The notes below the pieces were generated by a model, which was not told where the DNA came from, made no database searches, and saw only the letters and a list, made by a program, of their open reading frames with translations. Made by a program: the position numbers and the translations under genes. 64,000 nucleotides of DNA, from the NCBI GenBank assembly GCA_020638495.1, contig JACKIN010000006.1, positions 165,388 through 229,387 of the forward strand, written 5' to 3'. This document shows, one piece after another, positions 34,214-43,895 of the stretch; position 1 is the first letter of the stretch; every line of letters begins with the position of its first letter. Source of the DNA: Geminicoccaceae bacterium (lineage in GTDB: Bacteria > Pseudomonadota > Alphaproteobacteria > Geminicoccales > Geminicoccaceae).

Positions 34214-35274
34214 CGAAGCGGGATCGCCCCGGCATGTCTGGCTGCGGCGTGGCCCACGCCGAACCTCCGGAAGCGGTCCCCGGCACGGTGGCGAGCGGAG
34301 GCAAAGGGGCTTTTGTCCTCGGGCCGCTTTCCCGGTCCGACCGTCTCGGGCGCGCCTGCCGGGGAACGCCGCCCGCGACGTGGAAGGCCATGCCCATGAC
34401 AGAGCACGGCAATCTCAAGCGACGCGTGCGCGCCCGCGTCGCGAAGCCTGGCGAAACCTGCACGGCGGCCCTGCCGCATATTCGTGGAGCCTCGAGAACC
34501 GAAAACGCGTCCGAGGCCCGGACCGTGCGCCTCGTGGTCGCCCGTGAACTCCACCTCTGGGCGGTCTTCGGCTCGGCGCATCGACTGACCCCGCCCATCC
34601 GGCCGCACAACAGCCTCCACGTGGTCTCAGGGCGACCTCGTGACCGGCAACGACGAGCGCCTGCTGTGGCACACCTGGATTTCGTTCATGTGCACGCCGG
34701 GCAGCGCGCCGGTGACCTTCGACAAGGATCGTGTCCGCTTCGGCTGTGCCCTCGGCATGGAGGCACAGTTTTTTGGAGGTCTTCCTCGAGCACGAGCGAC
34801 TGGACGTCGATTGCGTCCTCTTCTCGACCACCGGCACCTCGCTTGCCGATGGCCCGGCCTTTGCCGCCGAGGCCCTGGGCCATGCCGCGAGCAATGCCCA
34901 TTGGATAAGCTTCGCCGCCCATGCGCCGAAGAGCCCGACGGCAGCAGGCGGGATCGGGGCGCGCGGCCGAAGCGAGGGCGGCCCGCCGGCCGGGTGGCGC
35001 GCGACGCGCCTTTGGCACGTGACCGAGGGGGGGGCGGGGTCGCCATTTGGATCAAACGGCAGACTGATCCCGACCACGCCGGCCACGGATCGCGCCGTCG
35101 TCATGTGGTTCGCCGTGCGAAGGGTCGCCGCCCCGGGGAGGCCACGATTCGACCCGGGTCGGGTCAGCCGCATATCGGCCTGGACGGCTCGTCGGGATAG
35201 GGGACGGGCGGTCGGGCAGCATGGCCGGGCCGGCACGGGCTCGGACGGTGACGGGTCTTGATCGGTGCGCCTGC
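34214..35274. other. about 1 kb without an intact gene
   Basis: Between the UdgX fusion and the end of the Tad operon no frame has a start, a ribosome-binding site and consistent codon use over its length. Several frames are open because of the high GC content. The stretch 34640-34945 reads like a decayed gene and is listed separately. A run of eight G lies near 35030. No tRNA, terminator with T-run or mobile-element end was seen. Confidence 0.6.
34640..34945 (+). pseudogene. probable decayed gene with a frameshift at a T6 run
   Basis: From 34640 one plus-strand frame reads VTGNDERLLWHTWISFMCTP then GSAPVTFDKDRVRFGCALGM up to the run of six T at 34769-34774. After the run the coding character passes to another frame, which reads FLEVFLEHERLDVDCVLFST, TGTSLADGPAFAAEALGHAA and then SNAHWISFAAHAPKS. 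Both parts use codons like those of the real genes (GAC, GTC, CTC, GAG, TTC). A one- or two-base change in the T run would join them. The family is not recognised and the true ends are not clear. It may instead be a sequencing error in an intact gene. Confidence 0.35.
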
Positions 35275-36246
35275 TCAGTCGATCAGCTGGTCGAAGATCC
35301 TGATGAAGGCGGGGCCGCCCAGCACGATGAAGAGGGTCGGCAGGATGAAGACGATCATCGGCACGGTCAGGGTCGCCGGCAGGCGTGCGGCCTTCTCCTC
35401 GGCCCTGAGCATGCGCTGCTCGCGATATTCGGAGGACAGGGTCCGCAGGGTCTGGGAGAGCGGCGTGCCATACTTCTCGGTCTGCAGGAGGGTGGTCACG
35501 ACACCGCGGAAGGCCGGCAGGTCCACCCGCTTCGACAGGTTCAAGAGCGCCTGCCGGCGATCCGGCAGGAAGCTGAGCTCGACCGCGGTCAGGGTCAGCT
35601 CCTCGGCGAGCTCCGGCATGGCGGCGCCGAACTCGTCGGCCACCCGGCCGAGTGCTGCATCCAGGGAAAGGCCCGCCTCGGCGCAGATCACGAGCAGGTC
35701 GAGCGCGTCCGGCAGGCCCTGCTGCAGCGCCTTGAGACGCCGCTTGCGACGCCGGCCCAGGGCGAAATCGGGAACGAAGAAGCCGATCCCCGCGCCCAGC
35801 AGGGTCAGCCCGAAGGCATCGAGGCCGATGGTGAAGTCTTCCGAGTACAGATTGAAGAAGAAGGCGAGAACCGCCCCGCCTGCGGAGCATGCGAACTTCG
35901 CGACATAGAAGTGCAAGAGCGCGTTCTTCGACCGCATGCCGGCGCCGGACAACCGCCAGCGCGCCGCCTCGAGGCGCTCGGCCGGCATCAGCTGCAGCAC
36001 CTTGATGGCGCGGGCGAGCAGCTGGGCCCGCTTCTCCTCGCCGTGCCGCAGCCGGCTGCTGAGCGAGCGCGATCGGAGATCGGCGCGATGACGCTCGATC
36101 ATGCGGTGCCGCGCGGTGCGCTCGAAATCGGTTCGAACGACCGACCAGAGGAGGGCGCAGATGGCGATCGTGACGAGGCCGACGACCACCGGCAGCGACG
36201 CCAGCGCACCGAGCTGCGCCTCGAGCGTGACGACGAGCGCGTTCAT
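35275..36246 (-). CDS. tadC: type II secretion system F family protein TadC
   Basis: A 323-residue inner-membrane platform protein of the Tad/Flp pilus machine. A first membrane segment lies near residues 15-35, two more near 115-165, and a C-terminal one near 290-310. The T2SSF domain carries LPDALDLLVICAEAGLSLDA (about 182-201), close to the consensus of this family. It is the last gene of the operon and starts with an ATGA overlap at the stop of tadB. TadB and TadC together link the cytoplasmic ATPase to pilin assembly. Confidence 0.92.
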   Translation of the reverse strand: MNALVVTLEAQLGALASLPVVVGLVTIAICALLWSVVRTDFERTARHRMIERHRADLRSRSLSSRLRHGEEKRAQLLARAIKVLQLMPAERLEAARWRLSGAGMRSKNALLHFYVAKFACSAGGAVLAFFFNLYSEDFTIGLDAFGLTLLGAGIGFFVPDFALGRRRKRRLKALQQGLPDALDLLVICAEAGLSLDAALGRVADEFGAAMPELAEELTLTAVELSFLPDRRQALLNLSKRVDLPAFRGVVTTLLQTEKYGTPLSQTLRTLSSEYREQRMLRAEEKAARLPATLTVPMIVFILPTLFIVLGGPAFIRIFDQLID

Positions 36247-37241
36247 ATGTCGAACCTGATCATGCGGCTGATGACGAACGAGCCGAACAGCATGCTGAAG
36301 ACCGCCGAGCCGAGCAGCATCTGTCCCCGCGAATCGTAGAACAAGACCTCGAGATACTCCGGATTGACATAGAAGATGATGAGCCCGACAACGATCGGCA
36401 GGGCGGAAATGATCATGGCGGAAGCCCGCGCCTCCGATGACATCGCCTTGATCTTGAGCTTCACCTGGTCGCGACGGCGCATCATGTTGGAGAGGTTGGA
36501 GAGGATCTCGGCGAGGTTGCCGCCGGTCTCCTGCTGGACGGCGAGGCTGATCGCGAAGAACTTGAACTCGGCGACAGGCATCATGCGTGCCACCGAGGCG
36601 AGGGCATCCTCGAGGGTCATGCCGATCTTGATGCCCGAGGCGATCTCCCGAAAGATCTGCCCGACCGGATCGCGCACGTCCTCGCCCACCGTGCGCAGCG
36701 CCTCGGTGACCGGCAGCCCGGCGCGCACGCCACGCACGATGAGGTCGATCGCTTCCGGAAAGAGCGCCAGGAACTGCCGCTCGCGGCTGGCGACGCGTCG
36801 CGCCAGGTAGAAACGTGACAGGAGCAGAGCGCCGGTCGGCAGCACGACGACGGACACGAGCAGCGACTGGCCGAGCAGCAGGGCGATGCCGGCGAGCACG
36901 ACGCAGATGCCCAGGAGGGTGATGAGGCAGCTCGTCGGCGAAGCGCCGATGCCCGCCCGCAGGAGAAAGCCGGAGAGCGCCGAGAGGCTGGTGATGCCGG
37001 ACAGCGCCTCGCCGACCCATCGCTCGAACTGGCGAGGCGTCCCGCCGCGTCGCACGCTGACGCCGGCGGCATCCGCCTCCCTGGGGCGGCCGGTCGAGCG
37101 GCTCTGCTGCAGGGCACGGGCGATACGCTCGCCGGAGCGGGCCTTGCCGCCACCCGCGACCGCCTCGGAGGCCGCCCACGCGACGAGCAGCGTCGAGAAG
37201 CCGATGACGCCGGGCAGCAGGAGATCCGCCGAGATGCTCAT
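36243..37241 (-). CDS. tadB: type II secretion system F family protein TadB
   Basis: A 332-residue paralogue of TadC with the same domain: FPEAIDLIVRGVRAGLPVTE and then EALRTVGEDVRDPVGQIFRE near residues 165-200. The following VQQETGGNLAEILSNLSNMM is the typical second half. The start ATG at 37241 is preceded by an open frame without membrane character, and the first membrane segment begins at residue 8. The gene lies 14 bases after cpaF. It is a polytopic protein in the inner membrane. Confidence 0.92.
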   Translation of the reverse strand: MSISADLLLPGVIGFSTLLVAWAASEAVAGGGKARSGERIARALQQSRSTGRPREADAAGVSVRRGGTPRQFERWVGEALSGITSLSALSGFLLRAGIGASPTSCLITLLGICVVLAGIALLLGQSLLVSVVVLPTGALLLSRFYLARRVASRERQFLALFPEAIDLIVRGVRAGLPVTEALRTVGEDVRDPVGQIFREIASGIKIGMTLEDALASVARMMPVAEFKFFAISLAVQQETGGNLAEILSNLSNMMRRRDQVKLKIKAMSSEARASAMIISALPIVVGLIIFYVNPEYLEVLFYDSRGQMLLGSAVFSMLFGSFVISRMIRFDI

Positions 37242-37255
37242 CCGGTGGTCCGATC

Positions 37256-38689
<1,434 letters not shown>

Positions 38690-38692
38690 CTC

Positions 38693-39907
38693 TCAGCCCT
38701 TGCGTTGCAGCATGCGGCCGAGCAGGCCGCCATCGCGCTTGCTCGTGGTGCCGGTCAGCCGATCCGCCACCCGGCCGATCGCGGTGGCCACCCGGCCGCG
38801 ATCGCGGGAGACGGGACGGCCGACATTCATGGCCGCGGCCACGGTCTTCGGGTCGAACGGGACGATGACATCGATCGGCCGGGCGATCGCCTTCTCGAAC
38901 TCGGCCACGGCGATCTCGCCGGCGCGATGCTCGCCGGCCCGATTGACGACGACCGTGAGCTGGCACGAGGCATTGGCCTGGAGCGCCGCCTGGGAGATGC
39001 GCAGCGTGTCGCGCATGCCGGCCAGCGACAGATCGGTGACGAGGACGAGATGGGTGGCGTTCTGCACGATGCCCTGCGCCATCGGCGACATGGGCTCCGG
39101 CAGATCGGCGATGAGATAGTGGTACTTGTTGCGCAGCTCCGAGACCAGGAGCTCGAGCGCACGGGGATCGATGTCCACGGCATCGCCGATCTCCTCCTCG
39201 GCGCTCAGCACGAAGAGGGTGTCGGAATAGCGGGCCATTGTCCGGTCGATGTACAGGCTGTCGATGCGACCGGCATTCTCCAGCGCCTCGCGCAGCCCGT
39301 GGGTCGGCTCTAGATCGAGTGCCAGCGCCACGCTGCCGAACTGCAGGTCGAGGTCGAGGAGCGCCACGCGCCGCCGCCGGTCGTTGGCGATCGTCCAGGC
39401 GAGGCTGGTCGCCAGCATCGTCGTGCCGACGCCACCCCTGGTGCCGACCGTCGCCACGAGTCGGCCGAGCCGGTTGGTCTGCCGTGCCCGCGCCTCGCCA
39501 TCGACCGTGGCGAGGAGCGAGCGCTGCACGAGCGCCGTCGACAGGGGCTTCACCAGATAGTCGCTGACGCCGCTGTTCAAGAGCTCGCGAAAGAGACCGA
39601 CATCGTTGCGGTCGCCGATGGCGATCACCGTGACACCCGGCTCGCAGACCTCGGCGAGCTCGTTGACGTCGGACAGCGGCAGCTCGGAATTGGAGAGATC
39701 GACGATCAGGATCTTGGGCGAGCGCTGCTGGCCGAGGGCATCGATCGCCGTGCGGATCGACCCCTTCCTGATCGACGCGCGCGGGATGACCAGCTCGCGG
39801 GCCACCTGATCGATGATCTCGCGCGACGCATCGTCGACGACATAGGCGGTGAACTGCGCGTCCTCGGGCTTCTTGCTCGACGCCGGTGCAAGGCTCTGCG
39901 TGCTCAT
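38693..39907 (-). CDS. cpaE: Tad pilus assembly protein CpaE/TadZ (MinD-like ATPase)
   Basis: A 404-residue protein with an N-terminal receiver-like domain (about residues 25-135) and a C-terminal MinD/ParA-type ATPase. In the receiver-like part the phosphate-site Asp seems kept in ILIVDLSNSE and a late Lys in DYLVKPLS. The deviant Walker A is VGTRGGVGTTMLATSLAW. CpaE/TadZ places the pilus machine at its site in the cell. Its first base overlaps the cpaD stop (ATGA at 39904-39907). Confidence 0.92.
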   Translation of the reverse strand: MSTQSLAPASSKKPEDAQFTAYVVDDASREIIDQVARELVIPRASIRKGSIRTAIDALGQQRSPKILIVDLSNSELPLSDVNELAEVCEPGVTVIAIGDRNDVGLFRELLNSGVSDYLVKPLSTALVQRSLLATVDGEARARQTNRLGRLVATVGTRGGVGTTMLATSLAWTIANDRRRRVALLDLDLQFGSVALALDLEPTHGLREALENAGRIDSLYIDRTMARYSDTLFVLSAEEEIGDAVDIDPRALELLVSELRNKYHYLIADLPEPMSPMAQGIVQNATHLVLVTDLSLAGMRDTLRISQAALQANASCQLTVVVNRAGEHRAGEIAVAEFEKAIARPIDVIVPFDPKTVAAAMNVGRPVSRDRGRVATAIGRVADRLTGTTSKRDGGLLGRMLQRKG

Positions 39908-40626
39908 GGCCCGGCCGCCTCCACCTTGAGGCTCCTGACCTTGTCCTGCCGATAGCGTTGGACCGCGCCGACCTCGCGGACGGGGTCCACATCACCGAGC
40001 GGCCGGGGGCCGACGAGGTCGGCCGGATCGGCCACCATGCGCAGGAAGTTGACCTCGTTGGCGCAGCCGAAATTGCTCATCGGCAGGTTCGTTCCGTCTT
40101 GCGAAACGGAGCGGGACCAGTCCGGGCAGGCGGGCTCGACCACGACGAAGCCGTTGACCAGGATCTCGACCCGGCGGCTCAGGCGCAGGCTCTCCGCGGC
40201 ACTGGCCGCCTCCACCGGGAAGCGGCGGCCGAGCGCGGCGCTGGAGATCCGCTCGGGTGCGATGCCATGCTCCAGCAGAACCTCCTCGACTCGTGCCGCG
40301 CGGCGCGCCGACAGCGCATCGTTCAGGGCATCGTCGGCGCGAATGTCGGCATGGCCGACGACGATCTGGTCGATGACCAGGCCCTGGTCGAGGATGGCCA
40401 CGAACTCGGCGAGCGCGGCGGCTTCGGCCGGCGCCAGCCGATCGTCGCCGGTGGCGAAGAGCACGCTGTGGCGCAGCTCGAGCGGCGCGAACTGCGCGGT
40501 CGGGCGCTGCGGCAGGGGCGGCGGCGGGGCGGCGGGCGGGAAGGGGGAGTTTGCGCTGCAGGCGCTGAGCCAGGCAACCGCCAGGCAAAGGCCGACCCGC
40601 TGCGCCAACATGGTGGGAAACGTCAT
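39904..40626 (-). CDS. cpaD: Tad pilus assembly lipoprotein CpaD, with OmpA-like region
   Basis: A 240-residue outer-membrane-linked protein. The ATG at 40626 is favoured by GAGAGG seven bases upstream; the TTG at 40641 would include that site in the gene. The signal peptide ends in a lipobox (AWLSAC). A proline-rich stretch is followed by a region resembling the C-terminal OmpA fold (SVLFATGDDRLAPAEAAALA, VVGHADIRADDALNDALSAR). The C-terminal NFGCANEVNFLRMVADPADL is the signature of CpaD. CpaD assists the secretin CpaC, whose gene lies upstream with an 11-base gap. Confidence 0.9.
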   Translation of the reverse strand: MTFPTMLAQRVGLCLAVAWLSACSANSPFPPAAPPPPLPQRPTAQFAPLELRHSVLFATGDDRLAPAEAAALAEFVAILDQGLVIDQIVVGHADIRADDALNDALSARRAARVEEVLLEHGIAPERISSAALGRRFPVEAASAAESLRLSRRVEILVNGFVVVEPACPDWSRSVSQDGTNLPMSNFGCANEVNFLRMVADPADLVGPRPLGDVDPVREVGAVQRYRQDKVRSLKVEAAGP

Positions 40627-40637
40627 GACGATGCCTC

Positions 40638-42080
40638 TCAATCGATCACGAAGCCGGCGGGGCCCGCCAGGCGCAAGCCGTCGACAGCGGTCGACCGCGC
40701 GGTCGGGCCGGGCCTGGGGTAGCTGCCGGCGAGACGCCCATCGAGGATCAGCTCGAGCTGGGTCGGCGCCCGGAACCCGTCGGTTGGCAGCGCGAGGTCC
40801 CGCTCGGCGCGAGGCTCGACGAGATAAGGGGTGACGATGATCACGAGCTCGGTCTCCCGCTGGCGGAAGCTGGTCGAGCGGAAGAGCGTGCCGAGGATCG
40901 GCAGGTCGCCGATGCCGGGCACCTTCTCGAGGCTGTTGCGCGTGCTGTTGGAGATCAGGCCGCCGATGGCGAAGCTCTGGCCGCTGCCGAGCTCGACCGT
41001 CGTCTCGGCGCGACGTGTCGCCAGGGCCGGGATGACGATGTTCTGCAGCGTGATGGCACCGTTCTCGCTCAGATCGCTGACCTCGGGACGAACCCTGAGG
41101 CCGATGCGGTTGCGCGAGAGCACGGTCGGGGTGAACGACAGGCTGACGCCGAACTGCTTGAACTCGATCTGGATGTCGTTGTTCTCCGTGCCGACCGGCA
41201 CGGGGAACTCGCCGCCGGCGAGGAAGCTCGCGGTCTCGCCCGAGAGGGCGGTGAGGTTCGGCTCGGCGAGCACGGTGACGAGGCCCTCGCGCTCGAGGGC
41301 ATCGATGACCCCGTCGATGGTCAGGTTGTCGTTCTCGAAGCTGCCGGACACGGTGTTGGCGGCGGCAAAGGGCCGGCCGGTGCTGAGGCCGAGCGCGAAG
41401 TCACCGAACGCCAGGGCGTTGTCCCAGCTGATGCCGAAGATCTTGGTGACGTCACGGGACATCTCGGCGACCCGGACCCGCAGGTTGACCTGGGTCGGAG
41501 CGCGAATCGACAAACGGTTGAGCACCACCTCGTTCTCGCCAACGAACTGGGTGACCAGCTCGCGCAGATCCTCGGCCGTAGCCGGATCAGCGACGTCGCC
41601 CGTGAGGAGCACGCCGCCATCGATCGATTGAACGTCGACCGAGGCGGCGAGCCCGAGGCTCGAGATCACCTGCCGCATGCGGGTGACCGGATGCTCGACC
41701 GTGACGACGCTGCTGAAGAGCAGGTTCTCGTCGCCGTCGACGGCGAAGAGCGTGGTGACCCCGGCGCGCCGGCCGAAGACGTAGACCAGCGAGGCCGAAT
41801 GCGCCTGAACATCGGCGATGTCCGGGTCGGCGACGAACACCGAGGCTGCCGGGCGATCCAGCCGCACGAGCTTGCCCTGGCGGACCTCGAGGCCGAGCCG
41901 ATCGGCAGCGCCGAGCACATCGCCGCCGACGGCCTGGGCGGCTGCCGGCTGGATCGACAGGGCACCGAGCGTCAGTGCCAGGGTCGCCGCCAGCATCGGG
42001 GTGACGGACCCGGCCCGGCCCACCAGGCGGGCGAGGAGTTGCGCGGCGAGGCGGGCGGGCGTCGGTAACGTGAACCTCAT
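40638..42080 (-). CDS. cpaC: Tad secretin CpaC/RcpA
   Basis: A 480-residue outer-membrane secretin. The signal peptide ends near residue 49 (IQPAAAQA). An N-terminal pilotin/BON-like region with RLDRPAASVFVADPDIADVQ follows, then the secretin core: VNLRVRVAEMSRDVTKIFGI, VLAEPNLTALSGETASFLAG and GEFPVPVGTENNDIQIEFKQ. It ends with VKxPG-like LEKVPGIGDLPILGTLFRS and the tail EPRAERDLALPTDGF. Start: the ATG at 42080 overlaps the cpaB stop by one base (TGATG). It forms the pilus pore in the outer membrane. Confidence 0.94.
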   Translation of the reverse strand: MRFTLPTPARLAAQLLARLVGRAGSVTPMLAATLALTLGALSIQPAAAQAVGGDVLGAADRLGLEVRQGKLVRLDRPAASVFVADPDIADVQAHSASLVYVFGRRAGVTTLFAVDGDENLLFSSVVTVEHPVTRMRQVISSLGLAASVDVQSIDGGVLLTGDVADPATAEDLRELVTQFVGENEVVLNRLSIRAPTQVNLRVRVAEMSRDVTKIFGISWDNALAFGDFALGLSTGRPFAAANTVSGSFENDNLTIDGVIDALEREGLVTVLAEPNLTALSGETASFLAGGEFPVPVGTENNDIQIEFKQFGVSLSFTPTVLSRNRIGLRVRPEVSDLSENGAITLQNIVIPALATRRAETTVELGSGQSFAIGGLISNSTRNSLEKVPGIGDLPILGTLFRSTSFRQRETELVIIVTPYLVEPRAERDLALPTDGFRAPTQLELILDGRLAGSYPRPGPTARSTAVDGLRLAGPAGFVID

Positions 42081-42958
42081 CAGTTGCTCTCCGCATCCAA
42101 AGGCGCCCGCTCCATGGCGGCGCCGCGCATGACCGTCAGACGCGGTCGGACATGGTCGTCGGACCGCAGCACCCGGCTGACATCGCTGTCCCAGGTCACC
42201 GTCTGGCGCGGCACAGTCGGTCCGTCGCTGCCGGACGCGGTGGCGGGGTCGCTGGCGATGCTGCGCAGGCTGAGCGACAGCTTGCCGAGCTCGGTGACGA
42301 GTGCCACGGTCTCGGCCCCGGCTGGATCGACCTCGAGGGTGACGGTCCGGACCTGGCCCCCATCGGCGTTCTCCCCCGGCTCGCTGTGCAGCCGGCGGCC
42401 CATGGCGATGACCCGAAGATTCTCGAGCACCGTCTCGCTGACCCGCCGATCGGCGGCACCGTCGGCGTCCCCGGCGATGGTCTGGGTCAGGATCAGGTCG
42501 ACCCGGTCGCCCGGAAAGATCAGCCCGGCATTGCTCGAGGCCTCGTCCACCGGGACCGACACGGCCCGCATGCCCGGATCGAGCACCGCGGCGAGGAAGC
42601 CGCGATCGCCCGGCCGCACCAGGCTGTCGGCGAGGATGGGGTCGCCGGGCACGAGGATCTGGCGGGCGACCGAGCCCTCGAGCTCGGCCGCGTCGATCTT
42701 GCCCCGCAGGAGGTAGCTCTCCGGCACCTCGACGGCCGGCCATTTCTGCCAGCGCCAGGAGGTCGGCTTGACGAAGCTGCCGGGTGTCAGCCGCTCGGCG
42801 ACGACCAGCACCTCGATGAATTCCGGTTCGGCGGCGATGGTCACCGGGGAGACCTGAGCCAGCACCGCCCGCCGCTCGCCCTCGAGCCAGGCATTGGCGT
42901 AGAGCGCCGTGCCGATCGCCAGGGCGACGGCGACGAGGGGGAGCAGGATGCGCCGCAT
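42080..42958 (-). CDS. cpaB: Tad pilus assembly protein CpaB/RcpC
   Basis: A 292-residue periplasmic protein with an N-terminal membrane anchor (residues 4-24). An SAF domain follows from about residue 48 (VLVVAERLTPGSFVKPTSWR) with the conserved AVSVPVDEASSNAGLIFPGD and DRVDLILTQTI. Pilin-operon CpaB proteins have exactly this SAF-RcpC layout. It lies nine bases after the prepilin peptidase gene. Confidence 0.92.
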   Translation of the reverse strand: MRRILLPLVAVALAIGTALYANAWLEGERRAVLAQVSPVTIAAEPEFIEVLVVAERLTPGSFVKPTSWRWQKWPAVEVPESYLLRGKIDAAELEGSVARQILVPGDPILADSLVRPGDRGFLAAVLDPGMRAVSVPVDEASSNAGLIFPGDRVDLILTQTIAGDADGAADRRVSETVLENLRVIAMGRRLHSEPGENADGGQVRTVTLEVDPAGAETVALVTELGKLSLSLRSIASDPATASGSDGPTVPRQTVTWDSDVSRVLRSDDHVRPRLTVMRGAAMERAPLDAESN

Positions 42959-42967
42959 GTGCTGTCC

Positions 42968-43516
42968 TCAGCCGATGATCAGGGGAAGTGTCGGGACGAT
43001 GGCGAAGGCGGTGCCCGAGGCGATGGCGATGCCGTAGGGGATGCCGGGCCGCGCCACGGCCTCGCCTGTCCCGGTCATGGTGGCCGCGGTCACGGCGTCC
43101 AGGTGGTAGCCGACGAGCGGCAGGCGGGTCGGCACGACCAGGTAGAGGAGTGCCAGGAGGCCGCCGGTGAAGGCGGTGCCGACGAGCAGGGTCGCGAAGC
43201 CCCCGGTGCCGACGAGGAAGGTCGCGGCCACCAGGAGCTTGACGTCGCCGCCGCCGACGCCGCCCAGGCGCCAGAGGGCATAGCCGAGGAGGAAGACGAT
43301 GACGGCCAGCGCGAGGGCGCTGCCGCCGGACGCGAGGGCCTGCTGCCAGTCGGTGGTGCCGAGGGCATGGCAGGGGATGGCGAGGGCGAAGAGGATGGCC
43401 GGCAGCCGGTTGGCGATCAGCCTCGTGCGCAGGTCCGACCAGGCAGCCATGACGACGGTGGTCAGGGCGGCGATGCCGAGGCCGAGCTGCGCCAGGGAGA
43501 GAAGGGAGAGGCTCAT
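42968..43516 (-). CDS. cpaA: A24-family prepilin peptidase CpaA
   Basis: A 182-residue membrane peptidase. The two catalytic aspartates of A24 peptidases are in AAWSDLRTRLIAN (about residue 27) and GVGGGDVKLLVA (about residue 91). About six membrane segments are visible. It cleaves the leader of the Flp pilin encoded 97 bases upstream. The ATG at 43516 is preceded by AGAACAGC, a weak ribosome-binding site. Confidence 0.92.
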   Translation of the reverse strand: MSLSLLSLAQLGLGIAALTTVVMAAWSDLRTRLIANRLPAILFALAIPCHALGTTDWQQALASGGSALALAVIVFLLGYALWRLGGVGGGDVKLLVAATFLVGTGGFATLLVGTAFTGGLLALLYLVVPTRLPLVGYHLDAVTAATMTGTGEAVARPGIPYGIAIASGTAFAIVPTLPLIIG

Positions 43517-43550
43517 GCTGTTCTCGACCGATGCCGTGATCCGCCCGGGT

Positions 43551-43593
43551 TCGACCAGCCGGCTGGCCGGGCCTGCGCTCGACCAGCCGGCTG
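43551..43593. repeat. two direct copies of TCGACCAGCCGGCTG, each holding a palindrome
   Basis: TCGACCAGCCGGCTG occurs at 43551-43565 and 43579-43593, 28 bases apart. Each copy contains the perfect palindrome CAGCCGGCTG. They lie in the 97-base gap between the Flp pilin gene and cpaA. In other Tad loci this gap holds a terminator or processing site that makes pilin mRNA more abundant than the machine mRNA; the hairpins could serve that purpose, or be operators. Confidence 0.6.
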
Positions 43594-43613
43594 CCGTCAC
43601 AAACGCGCTGGCG

Positions 43614-43808
43614 TCATTCGCCGCCGCCACCGCCGGTGATGCCGGCCGCGGTGAGCTCGTCGGAGATGTTCTGGAACGTCTCCTGGAGCTGGCCGCCCAG
43701 GGTGCCGAGGATCGCCAGCACGGCGACCGAGACGAGGGCGGCGATGAGGCCGTACTCGATGGCGGTCGCACCGCTCTCGTCGGCGAGGAAACGCTTGAAC
43801 GTGGTCAT
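43614..43808 (-). CDS. Flp-family type IVb pilin
   Basis: A 64-residue pilin. The processing motif is ESG/ATAIEYGLIAALVSV, with Gly13 before the cut and Glu18-Tyr19 in the mature part, fitting the G/XXXXEY rule for Flp pilins. A hydrophobic helix of about 20 residues follows. The C-terminus ends in ITGGGGGE. The ATG at 43808 follows AGAAGGAGTACTGCAG, a strong ribosome-binding site. Only one pilin gene is present and no TadE/TadF-type minor pilin is found in this locus. Confidence 0.95.
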   Translation of the reverse strand: MTTFKRFLADESGATAIEYGLIAALVSVAVLAILGTLGGQLQETFQNISDELTAAGITGGGGGE

Positions 43809-43895
43809 CTGCAGTACTCCTTCTGCTGCGTCGATCAGGCGGTAGTCTGAAGCAAAATCGTTAGGAAACCGTGAAGCGGCGAACGTCACGGCGCA

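Noticed and set aside
43549..43560. GGTTCGACCAG, reminiscent of a tRNA T-arm
   Set aside because: No matching acceptor, D or anticodon stems could be found around it; it belongs to the direct repeat in the pilin-cpaA gap.
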